From positions 30,786,120-30,850,119 of the forward strand of contig OZ026520.1 in assembly GCA_964019695.1 (NCBI GenBank): DNA of 64,000 nt, read 5' to 3'. The translations under genes and the position numbers were made by a program. Below, one piece after another: positions 1 to 13,600 of this stretch (position 1 is its first letter; each line of letters opens with the position of its first letter). The notes beneath the pieces are model-generated. The model was not told the DNA's origin and did no database searches. It saw only the letters and a program-made list of their open reading frames with translations. Source of the DNA: Loripinus fragilis. Lineage: Eukaryota; Mollusca; Bivalvia; Lucinida; Lucinidae.

Positions 1-600
1 CTGGCACTACGCCAGGTCAAACAGTGACGTCATTATGTTTGATGTTGACGTCACAACATGCGTAGCGTTATTTTTGACAAATATACTTCACTTAAAACCT
101 TATGTTAAAAAATCTCAGTCACAAAATTGCCAAGAAAGCCTTGTTTTGCTACAGTTCTATTCTATTCTACAGTGAAAATATAAATCGTATCAGTCACCAG
201 TGAAAAAATATGATATTTTTTCACTGTAGAAAAATACCAATTTTTTCTCACATTTGATATGCATTGAATTCACTGCTTGTGGTAAAATAATGAAGCGTAT
301 ACTATTTAACTGAAATAGATTGAACAACAAAATTGACAAAACATTCTGAAACTCTGCATCGATTCAGTGATTTATTATCTACTGAATTATTTGCTATTAA
401 AGGTAGAAGATCTGCTTTAAATCAGGATACAGCACAATTTACAAACTGTCCGTATTTAAAAAGATTAAAATGTTGAAAGTTATAATGTGTTTATTTTTGC
501 ATAGCTTTACATCAGATGATATAAAATTAGTATATTGTTGCACAATTACATAATAAAAAGGAAAACTTGTTTGAAAAAATATTCACTTTTCTATATAATC
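1..600. other. AT-rich intronic sequence
   Basis: Presumed AASS intron upstream of exon 1. It holds an imperfect hairpin at about 172-285 (CAGTGAAAATATA ... TTCACTGC) that resembles one at 16857-16972, so both may be copies of a short repeat. I see no exon of the missing N-terminal part here. Confidence 0.4.
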
Positions 601-838
601 GAGCCACAACATGAGATTTCCAACAATGTGGTATGTGCAATCAGCAAAGCCTCAGATCAGCCTGCGCATATGCACAGACTGATCAGAGCCTTTGCTAGTC
701 ACTTGAATATTCTATGAGTGTTAAGCTACTGACTGAACATATTTTGGAGTTTCTAAGCTTAAAAGGAGGCTGCACAGGCTTGTCTGAGTCTACACTTGTC
801 AAAATGCCACATTGTTGAAAAATCACATGTCGTGGCTC
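601..838 (+). mobile_element. MITE family 1 copy (GAGCCAC TIRs)
   Basis: About 238 bases bounded by imperfect inverted repeats (GAGCCACAACATGAGATTTC and its complement ending GTGGCTC). The interior matches four other copies in the window. Its frame encoding [18 protein letters not shown] is repeat-derived, not a gene. Confidence 0.8.
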
Positions 839-936
839 AATTATATTAAAATTATTAAGAAATTAAGTGGTTCACTCGCTACGCTCGTTCCCTCTTAATT
901 CCTTTAAAATTGTAATATATGATCTATAACCTATAT

Positions 937-1172
937 GAGCCGTGGCATGGGATTCGCAACAATGTGGTATGTGCGACCAGCAAAGCCTCAGACTAGCCTG
1001 CGCATATGCGCAGACTGATCAGAGCCTTTGCTAGTCGCTTGAATATTCTATGAGTGTTAAGCTACTGACTGTACATAATTTGGAGTTTCTAAGCTTAAAA
1101 GGAGGCTGCACAGGCTTGTCTGAGTCTACACTTGTCAAAATGCCACATTGTTGGAAACCACATGCCACGGCC
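937..1172 (+). mobile_element. MITE family 1 copy
   Basis: Second copy in the same orientation, only about 100 bases from the first. The intervening spacer contains a short inverted repeat. The right TIR is slightly degraded (CCACGGCC). Confidence 0.8.
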
Positions 1173-1173
1173 A

Positions 1174-1365
1174 GGCCTTTAGTTAAGAGTGTGTACCAAA
1201 AAAATAATTTTCTTATTTCTCAACCAAAACATATGTTTTGGGTACTCAAAAGAGCCATCTCAATGAGACGGTTCTTATGAGCACCCAAAACATGTTAAAA
1301 CTGATGGGTAAGAAGATATTTACAATTTTACCCTCAAAAAGTTTGTTTATCTAAACCTATGCATG
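1174..1365 (+). mobile_element. Palindromic MITE family 2, just upstream of exon 1
   Basis: Its core is a long inverted repeat: AAAACATATGTTTTGGGTAC, then TCAAAAGAGCCATCTCA against TGAGACGGTTCTTATGAGCA and CCCAAAACATGTT. The outer ends are AGGCCTTTAGTTAAGAG and TTATCTAAACCTAT. It ends about 25 bases before exon 1. Confidence 0.8.
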
Positions 1366-1390
1366 GCTCATATGTGTGTTTTTGTTGCAG

Positions 1391-1690
1391 AATGTACGAC
1401 TAATTGATTATGAGAAGATGGTTGACCAGAGGGGCCAGAGAGTTGTAGCATTTGGGAAGTATGCCGGAGTGGTGGGCATGATTGACATAATGCACGGGAT
1501 GGGTCTCAGACTACTGGCACTCGGACATCACACACCTTTCATGCATATTGGTCCTAGTCATAATTATAGGAACAGTGAAGCTGCCAGACAGGCTGTGAGA
1601 GATGCCGGATATGAGACTGCTCTTGGAAGGATGCCGAAATCCATCGGGCCACTAACGTTTGTGTTTACTGGATCTGGAAATGTCTCAAAG
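1391..1690 (+). CDS. AASS: AASS exon 1 of window (reductase domain)
   Basis: Encodes 100 codons (window residues 1-100), phase 0 at both ends, after a tttgttgcag acceptor. It contains [20 protein letters not shown], then [37 protein letters not shown] and a Gly-rich turn typical of the reductase Rossmann fold. The open frame continues upstream to an ATG at 1376, but that ATG lies inside the intron and is not the start. The donor is AAAG|GTTTGT, and a SINE begins only four bases into the intron. Confidence 0.96.
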
Positions 1691-4600
1691 GTTTGTTTGT
1701 TTGATTTGATTCTTTGTGTCCCATCAACAATCTTTCAGTTAAACAGGGATGGGTCTTCCTGGTTTGAACCAGTATTAAGCTAGGATAAATGTGTCTTGCT
1801 CAAGGACCACAACGCAGTGACGCTGGCGAGGCTCGAACTGGCGGCCCCTTGGTCTCGAGTCAAGCACTCTACAACTAAGCCACTGCGCTCCCACAAAGGT
1901 TTAAGATATTAATTTATAAAAAGTGTTCAGTAATTCCAGGTTGTCTCTTAAATGAACTGCAATAAAACTTGGTTATCATATCTTTGATTCTAAAGATGTT
2001 TGTCGGATAGTAAACAGTAAAGGCTCAAACTAGACTGCTCCTATAGGAGCAGTCTGACCCGTGTTTGCCTAACTCATTTTGTTGAGGAATTTAGTGTTCA
2101 AAATCTTAGAGCAGTGACCATAATGCATGAATGGTAATGTATAAGATTGTAAGTATTTTACATTTTTTGGCAGATAAAAATTTTAAAGGTTTTTGTCTCA
2201 TCAATATTAATGCTATCATTTTTTTTATTGGATGAAAAATGCATACTCTCAGATTGGGAGAAGTTTGGGAGCTCTATGGAAGAAGTTTTGGTCTAAATTT
2301 TTAAAACCCCTATATAATCTATACATTAATTAAAACTTCTCCCTTGGTTGAATATAGGGAGAAGTGAGCCAGAATAGGGAGACTACTTCTCTAAAGTCTA
2401 CCACTAGCTTGAGCCCTATTTTAACAACAGATAGAGTGTTTTAAAGTTTATGTAATTGTTTGAATAAAAAAGGGTGTTCAACTAGTTATTTTTCCTGTTG
2501 TTTTCAGGGTGCTCAAGAAGTGTTTCAAGAACTTCCTCATGAATACATAGAACCAGACCATTTACCAAAAGTTGTGAAAAAAGGATGTAAGTATTGTTAA
2601 CTTCGAATGCTGCCAATTAGCTCACCTACGCCATAAGTGAACAGGTGAGCTTTTAGTAGGCAAAAGGATCATGTTTCTGGTGTCTGTTGAATATTTAGAG
2701 AAAACTAGGAGAGTGTCTTTTGATATCAAGTTTACCAGGCAAGGCTATGAGAGCACTTGTTGACATCGCGAGGCTTGCTGAGCGATTCAGCATGCGTTCT
2801 CAAAGCCGAGCCTGGTACACTTGATATCAAAAGACGCGAACCTGGTATTCTATTTATCAGTTTACCCATTGTTGAACACTCTTCAAACTATCGATTATGA
2901 CGTAATTTTTGGTTTTTGTGTTGATTCAGCTTTTGGCGACGTCATTCAAAAAGTGCAACGTCATCATGACCTGATAAAGGTAACATGCCGTGAGATAGGA
3001 AACGTTTTTTAGGTTATGTTGAAATAATTCAGTTAATATTAGAGGTGACTGATAATTTTATTTACTACGCTCCTTCCAAATTTTTATCCAATTGACTTGA
3101 AGGATTCTGGTAATAAGTATGTTCTTACAAGCAGATTGGAAAATATACTTCAAAATAGTGTTGATCCTGATCAGCTGGCTTCCGAGAAGCCAGTTGATCT
3201 TGATCTACACTGTTTTCGAATTATGATATACATTTTCTTTTGAGTGCTCACAACAAATGTTTTGGTTGAGATACAAGAACAATAACTTTTCGATTCTGCT
3301 GTCTTCTCTTAGAGGCTTGGTCACATGACCATGGTGACTGCCATGGTAATTTTAATGGTTTGTCAGTCAATGGTCAACAGGTGTGCCTTGTGCGTGAAAC
3401 TCCTACAATTTTTTTACCAAAGAAGTTGATATTTATAATAATAAAATGTAAATGCAGGTTATGAACGGATATAATAATAATTATTTTGGACCATGATGCA
3501 GTTTATTCTTCCACACAATGAATCCATTAATAATGAAATTATATCACTGGATTGACTTGAAATTAGAAATTATAGTAAACAACCCATAAAACACTCAGTT
3601 TGCACTTATAGACACATGTCAGGGGATTTTCTGTCCCTCTCTAGGGGCCGACATGTCGGTCCCATTCCCAATTGAAAATAGCCACCCTTTTTCCCAATTT
3701 CATGTCTGTTTTTCCCAATTAAGGTGGTACCGGACTCACCAGCATATGTCCAAAAAGTTACCATCTTTTGATATGTTAAAAAATAGCTCAAAACTCATCT
3801 ATTTTGGTCAAAAATGACAATACCTTACTGTGCTTTTAAAAAAGTTACTATACTTTAAAAATCGTAAAATACGAGTTTTTCAAAATATCAATTTCTCATA
3901 TTTTAAAAAAGTTGAAAGTGAGAAATGCCATATTTTTTCTTGGGAATACCTTACATGCTATTGGCTAATAAAAGAAAACAAAAAAAAAACAGCGAAAAAA
4001 AGGCACATAGCTTATTTTTTTAAGCTAAAATCTATTTTGCAAAAAGTACCTTAAGGCCAAAAAATAGTTTAAATCTAGAGTAAAAATGTCACACAATGTA
4101 ACTACAGAAACAAAAAACTTATTATTTTGAAGGAAATTTTGCATAGAAACTTATAATTAATTAAAAAGCATATGTCACCGTGCTCGTTTTTCTTTTTTGT
4201 GCTATTTTCTTTTTTTACCTCTGAAATAAAAACAGGCATGGAGTGCCATACCTGCTTCATTGTTTAATTTAGATCCATGTGCATAGACAGTGTATTGTTT
4301 GAGTTGATGTTGTTTCAATTTAGGTCCGTATGCAAAAAGCCTATTATTTGTCTTCTCCTTGATTGGCACATTCTAGGACCCCTTAAGACCTTTATAAGTG
4401 CGTGTGTGCACAGGCTTGTGTGTGTATGTGCCAAAATGAGGGTGAGTGTATGAGAGAAAGAGAGAAAGAGAGAGAGAGGGGGGGGGGGGGGTTGAGGGAG
4501 GGAGGGGCAACTCACATGCTGCTTATTCATAGCATTTTTGTTGTTGTTTTTTATTATTTTCTTTTTTTCTTTACTCTACGTACAGTATACGTATTCTGGA

Positions 4601-7600
4601 TTCGTTACAAAATTGAAGTCATCAACAGTAACGCGTATAGAAGTGTCATCATGATGACACAAGTCTTTGATCTGGAAAAATGTTCTATTTTGAAAACGTC
4701 GTTGCAAGTTTTCAAGCGAGAAAATGACCTTATGCAATAACGGTTTTCTGATACACTAATATCTGCTAGACCCCTCAGGGGTAGTCGTAACCCTCGCCTT
4801 TCAGGTTTGGGTTTCAACACCACCCTGGTGTTATAGCAGGTGGTAATGCATAGAAAATCAGGTTTGATCCCAATATTGAAGTTATTAAACAAGCTGTAAA
4901 AAGAGATGAAATGCGAGGCTTGCCAAGAATTTTGTCAATTTTTTCGTGAAAGCTTCATAAATTTAATAAAACAAGAGCACAACTGTTAGGTTCTATTTAT
5001 TGTATGACCCTAAAACTACTTTTAAATCATGTTTAGAAATTGCGTGGAACTACGCTTTGATGGTGCCATATAATTATATGAGAAACCATTACGGAAGTCA
5101 CTACATAGAGTTACCAAAATTTGTACACCACTAGTGGTACATGTCGTTATATCACTCCCATGATAAACACAAACAAACAAACAAATAAGTAAACAAACAA
5201 ACAAGCAATAGGGCTCAAACCAGGGACTACTTGATCTCAAGTTGAACATTCTACCCCTTCGGCAATGGGTAAAGAAGGGATGATACACAAGTTTAGTTCT
5301 TTTCATAAAGGCAATTAGTTAATGCTAAGACAAGCATACATATGTGAATGGCCAAACTAGATTACTCACAGCTCGCATATATACAAAATAAGCCTCGGTA
5401 AAAAAACTCCCTACTGGCTAGCTAAAAACAGCACAAAGGCACGCCCCAGCATTTGGTGAGCGCTCTCACAGTGTCCAATATGTTGCTCTTGGGTTTCATC
5501 CAAGCTAAAAAAACAGGGAGCCCTCCCACCTAGGGTGTCATATTTACAAAGATAATGGATTTAAGAAGCACAGTGGCTCAGTTCGTAGAGTGTTAAACTA
5601 GGGATCGAAGGATTACTAATTTGTGAATCACCAGAGTCATAGTGTTGTATCATGGGGCAAGACACTTTATCAGCTTATAGTACATACATTGAATACGCAC
5701 GAATATTAACTTTTCTTACCAGAATTGCCTGACCATGTATAACTCAGAATGCACTGAGGCGTGAAACTGGACCAAACTGTCAAAATATATTTGGTCATAC
5801 AGATGTGTTGATAAATGATATTTTTTGTGAACGCCAATACTTGTACGTTTTAAGACAATAAATAAAGATGACTCTTACTTTTTTAAAAACACTCGGTTAT
5901 CTTGATTTTGAGGATATGTTTTGTTCCCCTTGTTATGTTCTGTTGTAAATTTCTCCCAATTTTGATGTTAAGTTTGTTCACTTTTTCCCAATTTTAGCTA
6001 GGGGCCTTTTCCCAAAATTGCTGGAAAAAGCCCTGCATGTATACTTATTAGATGGAATGTAGTATTCAACTTTTTCAGCTACTAAGAAGGTATATGCCTG
6101 TGTGGTGAGCCGAGAAGACCATTATGTGAGAATAGAGGGAGGGAAGTTTGATGCAGAAGAGTTTGAAAAGCACCCTGAAAGATATGCTTCAACATTTAGT
6201 CACCAGGTATTAGATTTAAAATTGCTCAAGTGTGTAGCTGAATCGCAGTAAAGGGATCATACATGGTCTTTCATGCATTAAGGTCCCAAGGGGAAAGTTG
6301 AAAAACAAGGATGAAGCACAAGGTTTTCAACATCTCACGAAATGTCAAGGTGAAATGTAACTTTCGTCAAGAGCTTTGACCTGGCAAATCTTAATGCGTC
6401 GAAAAACCAATGTTTGATCCCTTTTGTATTTAATTAAATGAAATATTTACCAAAAATTGCTTAAAATATGACGCTATACAACACTACTCGACAGTCAATG
6501 CATTGGTGGACCTTTTCATTGACTTCCATCTGCCAGGGCCAAGTGTATATGAGTGTAAAAGCAACTACTGTAAATTCGGAAATTTTCGCGAGAATTTTAT
6601 TTTCGCGAATAGCGTTAAAAGACACATTTGCGACGTAAAAAAGTGGTGAACAGGGCATGATTTACCTATATCAGTAAACGTCATAGTGATATCGCCAATT
6701 GCGAGGGTTTGATTTTCACGAAACTTCGCATATGCGAAGTTTCGCGAAAAATTAAACTCTCGCGAAAATTTCTGAATTTACAGTAACCCTTTGTATTCTG
6801 ATGGGTTCTTCCACCTGATATTGATACAATAAACTTGGCATGGTTCATTGTATAAATTGAGGGGTCAGAGGTTTTAATTTCCATCTAATATTGAATTTCT
6901 TTCTCTGAAGGCGTTTTAGTCTTAGCAAACATTGTTGACACTGATGAAATGCCACATTATGCGGCATTTCATCTGGGTCTTCAATGTTTGCTAAACTACC
7001 TGTTTAGGGGTTAATGAATCAGCTGTCATAAAGTTCATAGGCTCCAGAACCAGTATATTGAACGTCGCGAAGCAAGTCTTTAACAATATCTGAATTGCTT
7101 GTTAATACATGCACCGGATTTGGTTCCATTAAATGCAAATCTGTTTATAGTGTACAACACGAATATGCATGCAATAATACTGGACGAAATATGACTGCCA
7201 TTTTGAACGATCTAAAAGACAGTTGGTTTCTCAGTTCCATAGTAATATTCCAAATGTATAGATCAATACATGTGTATAATTACTAACAAAGTGTTATGTA
7301 TGCAGTTATGATTCTTGGTATGTCATGATGAATAGATGGTCATCAGATAATTGCTGTTTTGTTTGATTTGATTCGTTACGTCCCATCAACAATCTTTCAG
7401 ATAAACAGGGACGGGTCTTCCTGGGTTGAACCAGTACTAAACTAGGATAAATAGGTCTTGCTCAAGGACCACAACGCAGTGATGCCGGTGAGGCTCGAAT
7501 CCGCGGCCCCTCGGTCTCCAGTCAAGCACTCTACCACTGAGCCAATGCGCTTGCTGAGATAATTGCTGTTGATGTTTGAACTTGACTTATATTATCTGAC

Positions 7601-10600
7601 CTAGTGTCTGAATATAAAGCTGTGCATCCTGTCTTCCAAGGTTGGGCGGTTTTAACCGCACCGGTCAATACTCCAAAAAGTAGTCAATACTGGTCGATTG
7701 GTGGTCGATTGAAAAATTGAGTGGTCGATTGAGTTTTTTTAGTGGTCATTTGAAAAATGGGAATGTCCTTTTGGTTTTCGCTTTAGTGGAATTCATTAAA
7801 ATGTAATAGCTGATCTGAGTGCAAAAACTTTTGGCCCATGCCAAGGGTACTCATCAGGTAAAATACCGTATTACAGTCAAATGTAGCATTTAAAGTGTGA
7901 AAACTGTATGAAAGGAAATGTGCCCCCTACCGTTTATGTGTGTTGGTTACTCTTTACCTGCTAGTATGATCATCTGCTGATAACCTTTGCAAACAGTTTG
8001 GACCCAGATCAAGACTGAAAAAATGTTTGACCTGATATTGGATTCTTTGAAAGAGTTGATTTTGGGAAAGAAATCAGCAGACAACAAAAACGCAAACAAC
8101 ATTACCCTGCATGCAAAGAGTGTATCTCTGAAGTGTGTCTTCTTTAATATTGCAGTAAGGTGTGAAACTACTGTCAAAACAAATGGTCCTTTATATAAAC
8201 ATCTTAAATTAGGTGTTGGTCCTAATCTCTTAAAGGTGGTAAAATAACCATAGTCCTGCTCAACACAGATATACCCCCTGTTGCTTCAGAATAAGCAAGC
8301 AGATCATGGACACCGTTTTCAATGCAGTCTGTGTATAATTTGTAACTAATGATAATATGGAATTTGAACCAAACTGGTTGGAAAGTTTTATTATGAGTGA
8401 TTTATTGACCAGAAAAAGGGTGAAAAATTACCATCAGATGGTGTGTCGAAACAAGTGTTGATTCAGATGCATGAAATATTAGCAATATGTTGCCTTGTTT
8501 ACCAGTATCAGATAATATGAAAGTGTTAGGATGACCACTTTATGTCACAAATTGACCCTACATTGAATTTAGATCTTGTAATATTCACACAGATGCACAG
8601 AAAAAAGCCTGATTTAGTAAATCAGAAAGAACCCTAAGCTTGCAGTAGCAACTGTACAACATTGACATTTATGTCTATAGGACAGAGGCATACCGGTATA
8701 CGGGTACATTTGTATGCCTGTGATTTAATCGACCCAATCGACCAGTAATGACGGGTTATAACCGGTTTTAACCGCTGGCCCAGTCAATATGAGTATTGAC
8801 CGCCTTTTTGCCAACCTTGCTGTCTTCTGATAGCCTAGTTGATTGATGTTTCTCATTTTTGCTTTTCAGATAGCTCCATACTCATCCTGTATAATCAACG
8901 GTATATACTGGGCCCCCAATTCACCCAGGCTTCTGACAATCCCCGATGCTAAAGTGCTTCTGCGACCTCAAGTGTTTCCATGGATACCTACAAGTAAAGG
9001 ATGTCCCCAGTTGCCGCATCGACTGATAGCGCTCTGTGATATATCTGCTGACCCCGGTGGCTCTATTGAGTTTATGAAAGAATGTACAACAATTGATAAG
9101 CCATTTTGTCTTTATGATGCTGAACAGAACATGGAGACTGAAAGGTTTGTTTGAAACTTGCTACTCACATCCAGGGGACAAAAATATTTCAATATTGTTC
9201 TTGTCCTGCAGAGCGAGTGACTTACGATTTTCACTTGTCCTTCAAACACATGTACTTGTCCTTTAAAAGCGTATGCAATAAAGAACATAAGGAATGTAAT
9301 ATGACTTACAAAGTTCCTTATATCACTGTTAAAATGATATTTACCTAGTCAAATTCATAACTGCATCCCATATACTGACTAAAGGATTTCACAATCTTTA
9401 CTCAGAAAATGCTAGTTTGAAAGGACAAGTAATTCTTCCCAAAGCACTCGTCCTGTAGGATGAGTGCTTTTGGAAGAATTACTCGTCCTTTCTAAATTTC
9501 ACTCGTAATTACAAGGGGACGAGTGTAATTTTTGTCCCCTGACATCCAACAAGATTTTATAACCCATATTGACAATATGATTTTGTTTAAAAAATCACTA
9601 TGGTTATTAGAAATTTGCTTCATTGTTACATATTTGAGCCACAACATGTGATTTCTAACAATGTGGCATTTTGACAAGTGTAGACTCAGACGAGCCTGTG
9701 CAGCCTCCTTTTAACCTTAGAAACTCCAAATGGTGTTCAGTCAGTAGCTTAACGCTCGTAGCCTATTCAAGCGACTAGCAATGGCTCTGATCAGACTGGG
9801 CATATGTGCAAGCTGATCTGAGGCTTTTCTGGTCGAACATACCACATTGATACAAATCTCACGATGCTGCTCATTCAGAAATATCTTCCCATTGATTCTT
9901 TACTAAAGGGGCCATTGCTATTTTATAAAGAATGTATACATGTTACTTTAAATAGTGCAATTTCATAACACACTCTCTAAATGTATGGTCATCTCTAGGG
10001 AGACAAGCCTTGATTATCAGAGCACACACTTGGTTCAGAATTATAGGGAGGGGAGATGCTTATATGATATTTTTTAGATGATTGTGTACAAAACAAGGTG
10101 ATCAAAACTGATTTAATAAAATGCTCTTCTTAAATCTTTTTCTATAACTGGCTTTGTAATGGGCGAATATGGGATTAGTATAAAAATGGCTGCTGATGAT
10201 ACATCAGGTTTATAAACCTATTTATATGCATTAGGTATAGCTAAAGTGACCATATACACTATCAAAACTGGATGGTACTTTTGCTATTTCTGCATGATGA
10301 CTAAGCCTTAAATAGCCAAGAAAAAAACGCATCTGAAAATGTCGTCTGCTGAGGTCGTTTGCTGCAAATAATTGCCGAACATTATGACGAATAAAGTATA
10401 GAAGCAAACAGCGTGGACCTAGAACAGACTGCTCCTATAGGATAGGAGCAGTCTGATCTGGGTCCACACTGTTTGCCATAGAGGCTTCTTAAACATTTCA
10501 GCAGACGAGAAAAGCAGACGACTTTTGTTGCATTTGGCACATTTGGGGTTAAAGCACAGACATTATTGTGTAGCAACTTTGCTTTGCAAGTTGCTTAATG

Positions 10601-13600
10601 CAATAATTATTATAATTACGTTTGTTATTTCATTTCAGTTTTGCTGGTGATGGTGTATTAATCTGCTCTATTGACAACATGCCAGCTCAGATGCCCCGTG
10701 AAGCAACTGACTTCTTTGGGAGTCTCTTGTTACCCTACATTCCAGAAATAGTAATATTATACTTTATTTACACTTAATATTTGGACATTGTAACACTTTA
10801 ACCCTTTGTTTACTGATGGATTTTTCCTTCTGGTTTGATACAATAGACTTGGGATAGTCCATTGTACATATCTAGTGGTGTCAGGTTACAGTCAAACCTG
10901 TCTTAAGCAAGCGGTCAAGGGATAATCCAAAATCGCTTGCTTAAGACAGGTGGCTGCTTAATAGTTGTTCAGCTAATATGGCCATATGATTGAGGATACC
11001 CATATAATAAAGAGTTAAAAAGTAAGAAGAATAACGTCTACACTGGTGCAGTTATTGCATTTCTTCATAAAATATTTGAATGAAAAAAAAACAACATTTA
11101 ACCAAATATGAAATAAAACAAAATCATGTCCATTCAGTCTAAAGATTCCCATGTATGTCAAAAGAGTTTGCCTTTGGATTTAGAGATACCACTGCTAACC
11201 ATATTTTTTCTAGAAGCTAAAACTTGATTTTGATATGCAAATGCATGTTTAATGGCCATCGTACTATTGAACATGAAGAGAATGTTGTTAGAATAGACCC
11301 CTTTCACATTGTTATCTCCCTTAGCAATCGCTCTTCAAATGAAAAATCGATAAAGCCGTTTTTGAAAATGAAGGGGCAGATTGCTTATTAGTTACACTGG
11401 CAAAACACATAATGATGCTTTATAAGCCAATTGTTTTTGGCCTTCATCGCTAGAATGAGATATCTTATTCTAGGAATCAGATAAATAAATGTTTTCATAT
11501 ACATTTTTATAAGTCTTCAGTATTTTTTTTCACTTTAATTAGTGTAAAATATACTTTGATCTCGAGCTAAAATCGGCTTCTTTAGGCACGAAATCGCTTC
11601 TACTTCAGGCACGAAATCGCATAAACTTTTTGAAACACATGCCAACTAATAAAACAATTGAGTCTGTTATGCGAACATCGACAACTCAGACGAGCCTGGG
11701 CAAATGCACAGTCTCACCACGCACACACATCGCATCCATTTTTGTGTCTGAGTGCACATAAAGAAAGGCGGTGCATGTAGACGGAGGCTCAGAAAAAATA
11801 GATCTTAGGCTTCCAGCCCCACTAGATAAGCATGCAGTAGCGCACGCATGTTACTGCATGCTACCAAAGAAACGTGCGTGTATGCCCCTTGATAGTTGCG
11901 CATAATGACTAAGCATATGCGATAAATGTCGAAATCGAACAGTAAATACCTCCATTCATAGACCCATTAAATTACATCATTTCTACCTCGGACCCAGTTT
12001 ATTTGGTTCGAGTTTCTACACAACATTCGCTTATGCGCAGGCTCGCGAGAATCATCGCTGCTCGTACACACAAATTATTGATGTACTATCTTTTTAAAAC
12101 ACCAGTCCACTGGTAAAGACTGTGTGGCGCCTTTTACGTATATGTGATAATAAGTACCAATTAAAGAAAACGATACATCACATCATAAATCAATCATGCC
12201 CGTGCCAGGCACGTGTGCTTTTATTGCTTTTAAAGGGCCTAAGGCATAGGATTAAAGGACCGGATGCACAGTAGGAGATATTAAAATGGGCCTCGACGTG
12301 ATAAAGCCGGACTATGGTGCATGCGAACAACAAAGGCGCATGCCTGTCTTCGTATCCACGCAGTCTGGTCAGCGCCTTTATTGTTCGATTTTTGGAAAGT
12401 ATACTATCTTAACTTGCTTAATGCAAAATTTCATTTTTAGCTAGTCTCTGTAGCTAAACAGACTGGTTTGAGTCTTACTCAGTCAGAAACCCGCAAGACA
12501 GCATTCTCGCGGGATGGCCTTTAAGTGTTTTAACCAAGACGCCAATTGTGTGGAATGTAATCATAGACCATGTAGACATTGAATAAACATGAGACTTACC
12601 AGACTCTTCACTGTTCGCATACGCATTGTATGGAAGGAAATTATTGATACAGTGTAAGTTATAATGTGTGACCAACACAGTTATGCACCCGCTCATTTGG
12701 AAAAAAAATGGATGCTTAGATATCTTTCTGATCTCAAAGATTCAGAATATTGGAATTAATCGCTTATTTTTGTTACGTTTATCATATAATTTTAATATTT
12801 GTCCAGTCTTTATTTGCGAAATTTATTATTCTTTTAATTGTTTTCCATATTCCATTGTGTAATGTAAGGCAGCCATAAAAAGGTTGCCCCTTAACATGTT
12901 TTCTCGCGGAGATAACGCGGAACGAGACAGTTTGGCGCATGCGCACTAACAATGCGAAAAGAGTCTATTGTAAATTTATTCATGTGAAAAAGAATCGGAA
13001 AATGACTCAAAAATAACTTCTTTTTTCTCAAAAGCTATTGCTTGTTGACTTTTAGCAAACATTGCATCCTTGTGTAGTAAGTATGCCTCCAGCAAAGAGT
13101 ATTACTTTTCGTTTTGTTTTTCACTCATTACTGTTTAACACCTGTCACGGTATGGATGAATGCACTTTAGCAGCGGCAAAACGCTTTGAAGTCGACAAAT
13201 TTATCAGCTGATATTTATCTATGACTGGTTACCCGCTTGCAATAATGGTTACTTGCTTACTTAAAAAATCAACAAGTGGTGTTCGTTTAGCGTATACAGG
13301 TTTTCGGGTACTGTTGACGCTGTTTTTAATCCATATTTGCTGGTTTCCTGTACAATGCCATAGTGTTTGATAAGCGTAAACGCTTGAACTTAGTTGAATT
13401 CGGCCCCGTTGTGGATCCATTGCCCCACAAACTTCAAAATAGTTGGGCCCAATAGCCTCGACATAGGGTAGCGGCCGTTGAAGAATTTATTCAGGGAGAC
13501 ACCACTGCTGGGGAGTTAAATTGCACAAAGCATAAGACCGGTGCAAAAAAGTTAATTGATGAAATTTAATCAAACTGGCCGCTAACAAATGGCCGTTTAA

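Noticed and set aside
535..717. Open frame as a small gene
   Set aside because: It is the translation of MITE family 1; near-identical peptides occur from the copies at 937 and 25023.
1376..1390. ATG at 1376 as the start codon of the conserved open frame
   Set aside because: It lies in the polypyrimidine tract and acceptor (tttgttgcag) of the intron, and the AASS family has about 130 residues before this point.
4315..4740. Overlapping open frames on both strands
   Set aside because: They cross a GT/GA/G microsatellite and are low-complexity artefacts.
7947..8247. Overlapping frames inside the hAT element as a transposase remnant
   Set aside because: No hAT dimerisation or catalytic motif is recognisable and the frames are short on both strands.
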